32,258 nucleotides of DNA from an uncultured Erysipelotrichaceae bacterium. Lineage in GTDB: Bacteria > Bacillota_I > Bacilli_A > Erysipelotrichales > Erysipelotrichaceae. Every line of letters starts with the position of its first letter. The first letter of the stretch is position 1. The translations under genes were made by a program, and so were the position numbers. The notes beneath the pieces are model-generated. The model had not been told where the DNA came from. It ran no database searches and was given only the letters and a program-made list of their open reading frames with translations. Positions 18,750 through 26,270 of this stretch are shown here, one piece after another. The stretch is taken from positions 1 through 32,258 of the forward strand of contig CALVFL010000020.1 of NCBI GenBank assembly GCA_944326825.1, written 5' to 3'.

Positions 18750-19477
18750 GATATATGTGCATCGTCGCCTATGATGGCGCCAACTATGTCGGTTTTCAAT
18801 CCCAGATCAACGGCATAGCGATCCAGGATGTGATCGAAGCTAAACTGGAAATGGTCTTTTCGGATAAGATCAAGATCGTGATGTCTTCAAGAACGGACAG
18901 CGGTGTTCATGCCTTGGGGCAGGTCTTTCATTTTGACAGCCCTAAGACGATCGATACCTATAAGCTGAAAGGATCGCTCAATTCCCTGCTTCCTAAAGAC
19001 ATCTATATCAAAGATGTCAAAATCGTAAGCGAGGACTTTCATTCCCGCTTCAGCACCAAAAAGAAAGAATATCGTTATGTGATCAATTTAGGAGAAAGAG
19101 ATGTCTTTTTAAATAAACGGGTCTATGACTGCTTTTATAAGCTAGACCTCGATCTGTTTAAAAAGACAGCCGCATTGTTTATCGGCCGGCATGATTTTAC
19201 TTCTTTCAACACTTCCACTTTTGAAGAAGCCCAAGATCAGACAAGAGTGATCGAAGATATTAAGATCATATCCAAAGATGATCTTCTGATCGTTGAAATA
19301 GTCGGTGAAGGTTTTTTAAGACACATGGTAAGAATGCTTGTGGGAACGATGATCGATGTGGCTAGAGGTCAGAAGAGTTTAAGGGATGTTGAAAAGATGC
19401 TCGCTGAACCATCCAAGGATTATCATGTCTATAATGTCAGCCCTTATGGCTTATATTTAGTCAAGATCTATTATTAA
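18746..19477 (+). CDS. truA: tRNA pseudouridine synthase A
   Basis: Makes pseudouridine at positions 38-40 of tRNA anticodon arms. The 243-residue length is normal. The catalytic aspartate is D51 in SSRTDSGVHALGQVFHFD; RYVINLG, GRHDFTSFN and GEGFLRHMVRMLVGTMIDV are further family motifs. The ATG overlaps the ecfT stop (ATGA), so it is the last gene of the ecf operon. The ecfA1-ecfA2-ecfT-truA order is the conserved one in Bacillota, where rplM and rpsI usually come next; here a terminator and a lipoprotein gene follow instead. Confidence 0.95.
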   Translation: MRYMCIVAYDGANYVGFQSQINGIAIQDVIEAKLEMVFSDKIKIVMSSRTDSGVHALGQVFHFDSPKTIDTYKLKGSLNSLLPKDIYIKDVKIVSEDFHSRFSTKKKEYRYVINLGERDVFLNKRVYDCFYKLDLDLFKKTAALFIGRHDFTSFNTSTFEEAQDQTRVIEDIKIISKDDLLIVEIVGEGFLRHMVRMLVGTMIDVARGQKSLRDVEKMLAEPSKDYHVYNVSPYGLYLVKIYY

Positions 19478-19487
19478 GGTATTATAA

Positions 19488-19516
19488 AAGCATCGCTCTT
19501 GGGCGATGCTTAAATA
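19488..19516. terminator. Terminator between truA and the lipoprotein gene
   Basis: Perfect stem AAGCATCGC (19488-19496) / GCGATGCTT (19503-19511), loop TCTTGG. The T-tract is better on the minus-strand side (TTTTATAAT), but it probably stops both convergent units. Confidence 0.7.
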
Positions 19517-19518
19517 TT

Positions 19519-19992
19519 TTATTCGCAGGTATAACCGATAGCTTCAAAGTTGCCGATGCTTAATTCAAGCGAGATATAGTCTGGTATTTCATCGCTTTCT
19601 TCGATGATGCCGGCATCCATGAAATCTTCAAAGTTGCCGTTTTCATAGTCGATGACAAAGGTTTCATACAAAGCACCATCTTCGATCTTGGCAGAATAAG
19701 TAACGCCTTCAATGCTGCCATAGATCACTTTAAGATTATCTATTGAAGTATTAAGCTCTTCTTCGCTCATGCCAAGTGCAGCAATATCCGATACAGTTTC
19801 ATTGGTCTGTTTCAGCAAGACATCGCTTTTAGATTCCAAAGTGACAGTTTGATTTGAACCCTCTGTTACCTCGATCGTACAGACGGTCGTCGTGACTGCA
19901 ACATCATCGCCTGAAGCATCATCTTTATCCCCACAGGCACTTAAAGTAAATAATGTTAAGACACATAATAAAGCAATGATCATCTTTTTCAT
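19519..19992 (-). CDS. DUF1307 / YehR-like lipoprotein
   Basis: A 157-residue surface lipoprotein. The signal peptide MKKMIIALLCVLTLFTLSAC ends in lipobox LSAC with Cys20 as lipid anchor, followed by an acidic linker. The mature part (VLLKQTNETVSDIAALGMSE, then Y-x-x-I-x-G-V-x-Y) resembles the DUF1307/YehR pattern, whose function is unknown. A strong ribosome site (GGGGAGG) precedes the ATG, and a TATAAT (complement of 20019-20024) gives it its own promoter. Family assignment is moderate. Confidence 0.75.
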   Translation of the reverse strand: MKKMIIALLCVLTLFTLSACGDKDDASGDDVAVTTTVCTIEVTEGSNQTVTLESKSDVLLKQTNETVSDIAALGMSEEELNTSIDNLKVIYGSIEGVTYSAKIEDGALYETFVIDYENGNFEDFMDAGIIEESDEIPDYISLELSIGNFEAIGYTCE

Positions 19993-20028
19993 AAAGATAC
20001 CTCCCCTTTTATAGCTACATTATACACT

Positions 20029-21258
20029 TTAAATGCGGTTTGTCTTAACAAAAATCACAAGTCCTGCCGCAAACATGATCGCTATGGCGCCAATACCCAG
20101 ATTCATGGAATCGGTGAGCTGCGAGATAAAGGATACGATGAAAGTGCCAAGGAAAGCTGCTCCCTTGCCACAGATGTCATAGATACCGAAATATTCGCCG
20201 CTTTTTTCATGGGGGATGATCTTGGCAAAATAAGATCTTGACAGTGACTGGATAGCCCCTTGAAACAAGCCGACAAAGAAAGCCAGAACCCAGAATTCAT
20301 ACTGTTTATCAAGGAAGATGGCATAGACAGCTATACATAGATAGGCAAAGATGCAGATATACATCAGTTTATAGTTTTCATATTTAGTTGATAACTTGCC
20401 AAAGAAGATAGCAGCCGGGAAAGCAACGATCTGTGTCAGCAGCAAGGCCAGAAGCAGACTGGTTGTATCAAAACCCAAGGCACTGCCATAGGCGGTAGCC
20501 ATATCGATGATAGTATAGACACCATCGATATAAAAGAAGAAAGCGATCAAAAAGAAGAGAGCTTTTTTATTGAGCTTCAGTTCTTTAAAGATACCGGAAA
20601 GACGATGCCAGCCGGAGGCGATCGCTCCATGTTTTACTTCAACATAGTGGACCTGTTTATAGCTTCTTAAAAGCGGAACAGTCAAGATAAGCCACCACAA
20701 AGCGATCAGAATAAATGCCAGAAGCATGGCCGTACTTTGTGAGATGCCCAAAGAATCATAAAGCAGCACGAGCACAAGCGACAAGATGAAAGGAACACAT
20801 GAGCCGATATAACCCCAGGCATAACCTTGCGATGATACCTGATCCATTCTTTCATCGCTGGTAATATCTGGAAGCATAGCGTCATAAAAGACCAAGCTTA
20901 ACTGATAAGCCGACTTGGCAATGATAAACAACAGTAAGAACCATAGCCATGACTGCATGATGCCCAAAAAGATACAGCCGATCGCTCCGATCAAAACCGA
21001 AACCATAAAAAAGATCTTCTTGCGGCCCTTGTTGTCAGAAAGAGTGCCTAAAGTCGGACCTAAAAAGGCCACGATCAATGTTGAAGCCGAAGTGGCATAT
21101 CCCCAATAAGCCAAATAATCGACTTCACTGATGCTGGCGGCATCGGCTAAAGAATTGAAGTAGATCGGCATGATGGTCGATACCAGCAGGGTAAAAGCGG
21201 AATTGGCCACATCATAGAGAACCCACTTCTTTTCTAAAGATGTCATTTTAAACTTCAT
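20029..21258 (-). CDS. UMF1-type MFS transporter
   Basis: A 409-residue membrane protein with about twelve hydrophobic helices. It has MFS features: the loop 2-3 motif GTLSDNKGRKKIFF and the N-terminal EKKWVLYDVANSAFTLLVST, which is the hallmark of the Atg22/UMF1 branch (YDxANSAF). The substrate is unknown; amino acid efflux has been proposed for relatives. GAGGAGT precedes the ATG, and the first 11 bases overlap the end of the phospholipase-like gene, so the two are co-expressed. Confidence 0.85.
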   Translation of the reverse strand: MKFKMTSLEKKWVLYDVANSAFTLLVSTIMPIYFNSLADAASISEVDYLAYWGYATSASTLIVAFLGPTLGTLSDNKGRKKIFFMVSVLIGAIGCIFLGIMQSWLWFLLLFIIAKSAYQLSLVFYDAMLPDITSDERMDQVSSQGYAWGYIGSCVPFILSLVLVLLYDSLGISQSTAMLLAFILIALWWLILTVPLLRSYKQVHYVEVKHGAIASGWHRLSGIFKELKLNKKALFFLIAFFFYIDGVYTIIDMATAYGSALGFDTTSLLLALLLTQIVAFPAAIFFGKLSTKYENYKLMYICIFAYLCIAVYAIFLDKQYEFWVLAFFVGLFQGAIQSLSRSYFAKIIPHEKSGEYFGIYDICGKGAAFLGTFIVSFISQLTDSMNLGIGAIAIMFAAGLVIFVKTNRI

Positions 21259-22105
21259 ATTCTAACTCCTCATCATATTCTAATACCGGAATATTCTCAT
21301 ATCCGTCCTGATATTCAAATGTCTTGTCAAACTTAGGACTCAGATCACTTTGACCGTTTAAATACCCGAATAGATTATCGGCTAACTCTACATATAAAGG
21401 TTTGGCCTTATCTTTGAGTTTAGTCAGTCTTAGATCAGAGTCTTTTAATTTATCGTTCTGTTTTAAAGGGATGAGCTGATCTTTTAAAGAATTATAGACC
21501 CCTGCCATCTTCATCACATTTAAAAGCGAGTTTCTTTTAAGCGGATTAGGTGCAATCAAAAGCCGCAAGTAAAAGACCTGCGATTTCAACACTTTATGCA
21601 TCATATTCTTTTTGATGCTTGGGAAAAAGCGAGCTACGATCTTAGCATTATATAAGGTAGGTTTTAAATGCTTGGCCGTATCGTTAGACAAAGGATCAAG
21701 TCCGTCCAAGATCATCAAATGACGATCAAAAGATGTTTCAATGGCAGTATGCGATACTTTCGAATGTTTGATCTTGGCTTCAACATAGCTGTGGCACATA
21801 TAATCTAAAGCGAAGTGAGAAGCAAAACCCAAAAGATATGCCAACATCGCTTCTTTATTATCGAAGTTTTCAGCGTAGATCAGCCGGGCTTTTTTAAAGA
21901 ACTCGGCAGCCGTTTCATTATGCATGGCATAACCTAAGCGGTTGATCGGCACTTTATGATAGGGCTGATAATAAAATAAAATATCCGGGCCATGCAAGCC
22001 GATATCATATAATTCCCGATTATTCTGAATGATCGTCTGCATACCTTGAGGCAAAAGATCGATCACTTCTTTACCGAATTTATAGTGAGCATAGGTAGCT
22101 GGCAA
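21248..22105 (-). CDS. Zinc-dependent phospholipase C-like protein
   Basis: A 285-residue protein of the zinc-dependent phospholipase C family (S1/P1-like helical fold). Metal-binding candidates: H in MPATYAHYKFG, GLHGPDI, MHNE, and the cluster SHFALDYMCHSYVE, then HTAIE. No signal peptide is seen, so it is likely cytoplasmic, unlike secreted clostridial toxins; the substrate is unknown. I set the start at TTG 22105: it lies behind GAGGTGATC, a near-perfect Shine-Dalgarno, and gives the family's usual opening MPATYAHY. An ATG 24 bases earlier overlaps a TATAAT (complement of 22128-22133) and so would not be in the mRNA. It heads an operon with the MFS gene. Confidence 0.85.
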   Translation of the reverse strand: MPATYAHYKFGKEVIDLLPQGMQTIIQNNRELYDIGLHGPDILFYYQPYHKVPINRLGYAMHNETAAEFFKKARLIYAENFDNKEAMLAYLLGFASHFALDYMCHSYVEAKIKHSKVSHTAIETSFDRHLMILDGLDPLSNDTAKHLKPTLYNAKIVARFFPSIKKNMMHKVLKSQVFYLRLLIAPNPLKRNSLLNVMKMAGVYNSLKDQLIPLKQNDKLKDSDLRLTKLKDKAKPLYVELADNLFGYLNGQSDLSPKFDKTFEYQDGYENIPVLEYDEELEYEV

Positions 22106-22208
22106 AAAGATCACCTCATTTCTGAACATTATAATTTTAACACGGCTTTAAGCTATCTATATAAAGATAAATTTAAAAATGAGGTTAAATGATTGTTAAA
22201 CGATGGGT

Positions 22209-22336
22209 TTAATCAACATAGGGTCTAATCCCTCGCAACTTGCTGCGTAAGGCTTAATTTAGAATACCCAGCTTGCAAAGCAAGTGAAACAGGCATCGAA
22301 GTAACCTGTTTCAGGTCTTGACCCCGGGATAGTTTA
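22209..22336. repeat. Hairpin-rich block at the left edge of the island
   Basis: Within the roughly 400 gene-less bases (22134-22541) this part has two tight inverted repeats: CTTGC-AAA-GCAAG (22272-22284) and GAAACAGG / CCTGTTTC (22286-22312, 11-base loop). Its base composition is higher in GC than the DNA to its right. The minus strand has a short open stretch (GQDLKQVTSMPVSLALQAGY) ending at 22225, without a start. It may be a fragment of a mobile element or a structured RNA; I cannot assign it. Confidence 0.45.
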
Positions 22337-22451
22337 TTGTGTTTGTATATTAATATATTTGTATTTTATAATGTCATGGACTTTAGCGTATTAAGTTTAT
22401 TCAAAACTTATCTTTTGAAATATTATGCATTTTTAATTACATCATTAATCT

Positions 22452-22489
22452 TTTAATTTAGTCATTTTATAAAAAATGACTAAATTAAA
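22452..22489. promoter_or_regulatory. Perfect palindromic operator upstream of fic
   Basis: Two 17-bp arms, TTTAATTTAGTCATTTT (22452-22468) and its exact complement (22473-22489), around a 4-base centre. A third copy of the half-site AAAATGACTAAATT lies at 22494-22507, starting exactly 21 bases (two DNA turns) after the second and sitting between the -35 and -10 boxes of the fic promoter. A repressor of this promoter is the natural reading. Confidence 0.75.
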
Positions 22490-22518
22490 TTGAAAAATGA
22501 CTAAATTGAATTTATAAT
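22490..22518 (+). promoter_or_regulatory. Promoter of the fic-hsd operon
   Basis: TTGAAA (22490-22495), 17-base spacer, TATAAT (22513-22518): nearly ideal for the housekeeping sigma factor. The predicted start near 22525 leaves a short leader with GGAGG at 22532-22536. Confidence 0.8.
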
Positions 22519-22541
22519 GATGTCAAAGGATGGAGGGTGCA

Positions 22542-23597
22542 ATGAGACAATTTGAATACAAAGAAAGTTGGAAGAAATTATTAACTCCGAATATAGTTTC
22601 GCTTTTAACTTCTATTCATGAATATAAAGGGGAACAAAATTTATTTATTGAGTCTAATTCTGACAAATTGACTGAATTATTAGAGATAGCTAAAATTCAG
22701 AGCACTGAAGCTTCAAACAAGATCGAAGGAATTATTACTACAAATGAACGTTTGAAGAAACTAGTCATGGATAAGACAATGCCTAGAAGTAGAAATGAGA
22801 AAGAAATAGCTGGCTATCGTGATGTGTTAAATACAATTCATGAAAGTTATGAATATATTCCCATTAATGCTAATTATTTTCTTCAATTACACGGGGATTT
22901 ATATAAATATAATAGTTCAGGGTTTGGAGGAAAATTTAAATCTTCTGATAATATAATTGCAGAAATTGATCCTTTTGGAAATAAGATAATTAGATTTCAG
23001 CCTGTTGAAGCTTGGGCTACCCCCGAAGCTATGGCTAATATGTGTTATGCATATAATGATGCAATTAATAATGATATTGATCCATTGATACTAATGCCAT
23101 TGTTTATACTAGATTTCTTATGCATTCATCCTTTTAATGATGGCAATGGAAGAATGAGTAGACTTCTTACTTTGCTTCTGTTATATAAGTCTGGATATAT
23201 CGTTGGTAAATACATAAGTATAGAAAAGCTTATTGAGCAATCTAAAGACACCTATTATGAAGCGTTACAAGCAAGTTCTTATGAATGGCATGATAATAAA
23301 AATAATTATGAACCGTTTGTAGAATATTATCTTGGCGTAATCATCGCAGCGTACAAAGAGTTTTCTAGTCGAGTACAGACACTGATTGATTCTGGAATGA
23401 GCAAACCAGAAAGAATTCGTGAAGTTATAAGAAAACATTTAGGAAAAATTACTAAAGGACAAATCATAGAGAAATGTCCTGATATAAGCGAAACTACAAT
23501 TCAAAGAACTCTAGCGGAGTTATTAAAAAATAAAGAAATTATTAAATTGAATGGTGGAAGATATACTTCATATGTATGGAATGAGGAGAAAGAATAA
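22542..23597 (+). CDS. Fic-family protein (AMPylase-type) with winged-helix domain
   Basis: A 351-residue three-part protein. Residues about 1-95 are a Fic_N-like helical region with the inhibitory motif S58-N-K-I-E62-G63 (SxxxEG), placing it in class II, where the inhibitory helix is in the same protein. The Fic core has the complete active motif HPFNDGNGRMSR (196-207), so transfer of AMP (or a related group) to a target is expected. The last ~70 residues form a winged helix (ITKGQIIEKCPDISETTIQRTL) suited to DNA binding. The ATG 22542 is chosen over 22530, since GGAGG lies 5 bases before it. Its stop shares one base with the hsdM start (TAATG). It may regulate this operon through the palindrome upstream; the target is unknown. 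Confidence 0.9.
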   Translation: MRQFEYKESWKKLLTPNIVSLLTSIHEYKGEQNLFIESNSDKLTELLEIAKIQSTEASNKIEGIITTNERLKKLVMDKTMPRSRNEKEIAGYRDVLNTIHESYEYIPINANYFLQLHGDLYKYNSSGFGGKFKSSDNIIAEIDPFGNKIIRFQPVEAWATPEAMANMCYAYNDAINNDIDPLILMPLFILDFLCIHPFNDGNGRMSRLLTLLLLYKSGYIVGKYISIEKLIEQSKDTYYEALQASSYEWHDNKNNYEPFVEYYLGVIIAAYKEFSSRVQTLIDSGMSKPERIREVIRKHLGKITKGQIIEKCPDISETTIQRTLAELLKNKEIIKLNGGRYTSYVWNEEKE

Positions 23598-25099
23598 TGA
23601 TTACAGGTGAATTGAAAAATAAAATTGATGCTTTGTGGGATGTGTTCGCAGCAGGTGGACTAACAAATCCTCTTGAAGTAATTGAACAAATTACTTATTT
23701 AATGTTTATTCATGATTTGGACGACACAGATAATAAAAATGCAAAAGAATGCGCGATGTTAGGTTTACCATTCAAAAGTATTTTTTCTGATCGAATTAAG
23801 ATAGGTGAAAGGACGATCGACGGACAACAATTAAAATGGTCAACTTTTAGAGATTTACCAGCAAACAAAATGTATGAAACAGTTCAAGAATGGGTCTTTC
23901 CATTTATTAAAGATCTACATTCCGACAAGAATAGTGCATATTCTAAATATATGGATGATGCAATATTTAAATTACCTACGCCATTAGTATTATCTAAAGT
24001 TGTTGACTCGCTAGATGATATTTATTCATTAATGGGCAAATCAACAGAAATTGATATTCGTGGCGATGTATATGAATATCTATTATCCAAGATTTCTACC
24101 GCAGGAAGAAACGGACAGTTTAGAACTCCTAGACACATTATTCGTATGATGGTTGAATTGATGAAACCAACACCAGAGGAAATTATATGCGATCCAGCAT
24201 GCGGCACAGGTGGTTTCTTAGTAGGAGCGAGCGATTATTTAAGAGAGACATATCGTAATGATATTTTAATGAATAAAGAAAATAGAGATCATTATATGAA
24301 TCGCATGTTCTATGGATTTGACATGGATAGAACTATGCTTCGCATTGGCGCCATGAATATGATGACTCATGGTGTAGAATCTCCATTCATTGAATATAGA
24401 GATAGTTTATCTGATCAAAATATTGATACAGATAAATATTCTTTAATTCTTGCCAATCCTCCTTTTAAGGGAACCTTGGATGCTGATTCGGTATCAGCTA
24501 ATTTATTGAAAGTAGCCAAAACAAAGAAAACGGAACTATTATTTTTGGCTTTATTTATAAGAATGTTAAAGATTGGCGGACGATGCGCTTGTATTGTTCC
24601 AGATGGCGTATTATTTGGATCAAGTAAAGCTCATAAGCAAATAAGAAAAGCGATTATTGAAGATAATAGATTAGAAGCGGTTATTTCAATGCCATCAGGT
24701 GTATTTAAACCTTATGCCGGTGTATCTACAGGAATATTAATATTTACTAAAACCGGACATGGTGGAACCGATAAAGTTTGGTTCTATGACATGAAAGCTG
24801 ATGGTTATTCATTAGATGATAAGAGATCGCCAGTTAAAGAAAATGATATTCCAGATATTATTGAAAGATTTAATCATTTAGATAAAGAGACAGAACGTAA
24901 GAGAACAGAACAAAGCTTCTTGGTAGATAAGAAAGAAATAGTAGATAATGATTATGATCTTTCGATTAATAAATATAAAGAAATAATTTATGAGAAAGTA
25001 GAATATCCACCTACAAGTGAAATACTTGCTGATATTGAAGAATTAAATAAAGAAATTGATAAGAATTTAGAAGAACTGAAAGCTCTTCTAAAAGGATAG
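23597..25099 (+). CDS. hsdM: Type I restriction-modification methyltransferase subunit HsdM
   Basis: N6-adenine DNA methyltransferase of a type I system; two copies join one HsdS to form the modification enzyme. The N-terminal helical HsdM_N region (about 1-130) is followed by the SAM-binding motif CDPACGTGGFLVGA (198-211) and the catalytic motif ILANPPF (284-290, NPPF). Length 500 is normal. Start ATG overlaps the fic stop, with GAGGAG inside the end of fic. An hsdS gene follows. The base composition is clearly more AT-rich than the genes left of 22 kb. Confidence 0.95.
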   Translation: MITGELKNKIDALWDVFAAGGLTNPLEVIEQITYLMFIHDLDDTDNKNAKECAMLGLPFKSIFSDRIKIGERTIDGQQLKWSTFRDLPANKMYETVQEWVFPFIKDLHSDKNSAYSKYMDDAIFKLPTPLVLSKVVDSLDDIYSLMGKSTEIDIRGDVYEYLLSKISTAGRNGQFRTPRHIIRMMVELMKPTPEEIICDPACGTGGFLVGASDYLRETYRNDILMNKENRDHYMNRMFYGFDMDRTMLRIGAMNMMTHGVESPFIEYRDSLSDQNIDTDKYSLILANPPFKGTLDADSVSANLLKVAKTKKTELLFLALFIRMLKIGGRCACIVPDGVLFGSSKAHKQIRKAIIEDNRLEAVISMPSGVFKPYAGVSTGILIFTKTGHGGTDKVWFYDMKADGYSLDDKRSPVKENDIPDIIERFNHLDKETERKRTEQSFLVDKKEIVDNDYDLSINKYKEIIYEKVEYPPTSEILADIEELNKEIDKNLEELKALLKG

Positions 25100-25117
25100 A
25101 AAGGAGGAAGAATCTGA

Positions 25118-25153
25118 ATGGTAAATTCGGATTTGTGGGGCGATGGAATATAA
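25118..25153 (+). CDS. Possible 11-residue leader peptide before hsdS1
   Basis: The only strong ribosome site between hsdM and hsdS1, AAAGGAGG (25100-25107), is placed 10 bases before an ATG at 25118. That frame reads MVNSDLWGDGI and stops at 25151-25153, just past the out-of-frame hsdS1 ATG (25143), which itself has only a weak GTGGGG. Translation of the mini-ORF could couple to hsdS1 by re-initiation. Alternatively it is chance, a scar of recombination at this repeat. Confidence 0.35.
   Translation: MVNSDLWGDGI
25123..25152 (+). repeat. Direct repeat A, copy 1 (hsdS1 start)
   Basis: AAATTCGGATTTGT (25123-25136), then a few variable bases and ATGGAATATA (25143-25152). The same arrangement occurs at 27594-27623 before hsdS2. 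The identity reaches outside the coding sequence, so it is not explained by protein conservation. Confidence 0.8.
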
Positions 25154-26228
25154 GCGATTAGGTGATATATGTAATCCTAAGCAGTGGAAAACAATTTCTA
25201 CTAGTGATTTAACAGATACGGGGTATCCTGTTTATGGTGCAAATGGGATAATAGGTAATTATAAAGAGTATAATCATAAAAATGAAACAATACTTGTGAC
25301 TTGTAGAGGAGCGACGTGTGGAAGCGTAAATATTACACAGCCATATTCTTATGTGAATGGAAATGCAATGGCACTGGATAATTTGGATAAAAATATAGAT
25401 ATTAATTATTTGTATTTTTATCTAACATATAGGGGTTTTAATGATGTTATAAGTGGATCTGCTCAACCGCAAATTATTAGATCCGCAATAGAAAAAGTTT
25501 TAGTTCCTGTACACCCTATTGAATGGCAAAATAGATTATCTACGTTGCTTCAAAATATCAGCAAGATTAGGGAATTGTACCAAAAAGAAATTGAAAGACT
25601 TGATGAACTCATCAAAGCCCGATTTATCGAGATGTTTGGCAATCTTGAAAGCAACACAAAAAAATTTCCGGTCAAATTATTGAAAGATATATCTGAATAC
25701 TGGAATGGTTTAACATATAAACCTAATAATGTTGTAGAATCTGGAGACAAAGGAATTTTAGTGTTGCGATCCAGCAACATTCAAAGCGGCGAGTTATCTT
25801 TCAGTGATAATGTATATGTTGATTGTGCCATTAAAGACAAGCATTATGTTAAAGAAAACGATATTTTAATGTGTTCAAGGAACGGAAGTGCCAGATTAGT
25901 AGGTAAAGTAGCTTTAATTAAAGGGCTAGAAAAACCCACTTCTTTCGGGGCGTTTATGATGATTATAAGAAGCAAATACTATCCGTTTTTGAAAGTATAC
26001 TTTGAGATGCCAGAATTCAGAAAGCAGCTTGCAACAGGGACATCAACAATTAACCAAATCACTGCAGGAATGTTGAATAGTGTAAAGGTTCTAGCTCCTG
26101 ATATGACATTGGTCGAAGAGTATAAAAACTTTTGTAATCAGATAGATAAATCAAAATTAGCAGTACAGAAATCTTTAGAAAAAACACAACAACTGTTTGA
26201 TAGTTTAATGCAAGAATATTTTGGATAA
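25143..26228 (+). CDS. hsdS: Type I specificity subunit HsdS, first copy
   Basis: DNA-recognition subunit that decides the methylated and cut sequence. The 361-residue protein has the two-half design: target recognition domain 1 (about 1-145), central conserved helix with RLDELIKARFIEMFG (152-166), domain 2 (about 170-330), and distal conserved helix IDKSKLAVQKSLEKTQQLF, ending DSLMQEYFG. It is full-length and follows hsdM, so it is most likely the expressed copy. The start ATG lies in repeat A. Domain 1 begins MEYKRLGDICNPKQW and differs entirely from that of hsdS2. Repeats A, B (25616-25636) and C (26141-26157) are shared with hsdS2. Confidence 0.92.
   Translation: MEYKRLGDICNPKQWKTISTSDLTDTGYPVYGANGIIGNYKEYNHKNETILVTCRGATCGSVNITQPYSYVNGNAMALDNLDKNIDINYLYFYLTYRGFNDVISGSAQPQIIRSAIEKVLVPVHPIEWQNRLSTLLQNISKIRELYQKEIERLDELIKARFIEMFGNLESNTKKFPVKLLKDISEYWNGLTYKPNNVVESGDKGILVLRSSNIQSGELSFSDNVYVDCAIKDKHYVKENDILMCSRNGSARLVGKVALIKGLEKPTSFGAFMMIIRSKYYPFLKVYFEMPEFRKQLATGTSTINQITAGMLNSVKVLAPDMTLVEEYKNFCNQIDKSKLAVQKSLEKTQQLFDSLMQEYFG
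25616..25636 (+). repeat. Direct repeat B, copy 1 (hsdS1 centre)
   Basis: A 21-bp sequence beginning AGCCCGATTTATCGAG and ending ATGTT, identical to 28147-28167 in hsdS2 although flanking codons differ. It includes the small palindrome CGAT-TT-ATCG. It encodes ARFIEM. Confidence 0.85.
26141..26157 (+). repeat. Direct repeat C, copy 1 (hsdS1 distal)
   Basis: GATAGATAAATCAAAAT, identical to 28657-28673 in hsdS2; encodes (Q/L)IDKSK. Downstream sequences of the two genes are unrelated. Confidence 0.7.
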
Positions 26229-26270
26229 ATAATAATGGATGTAGGGATGTTGGTAATGGAGGTTACTAAC

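Noticed and set aside
22542-25099. Fic plus HsdM as a classic toxin-antitoxin pair
   Set aside because: The inhibitory motif is inside the Fic protein and HsdM is an intact methyltransferase, not an antitoxin; no small antitoxin gene lies near.
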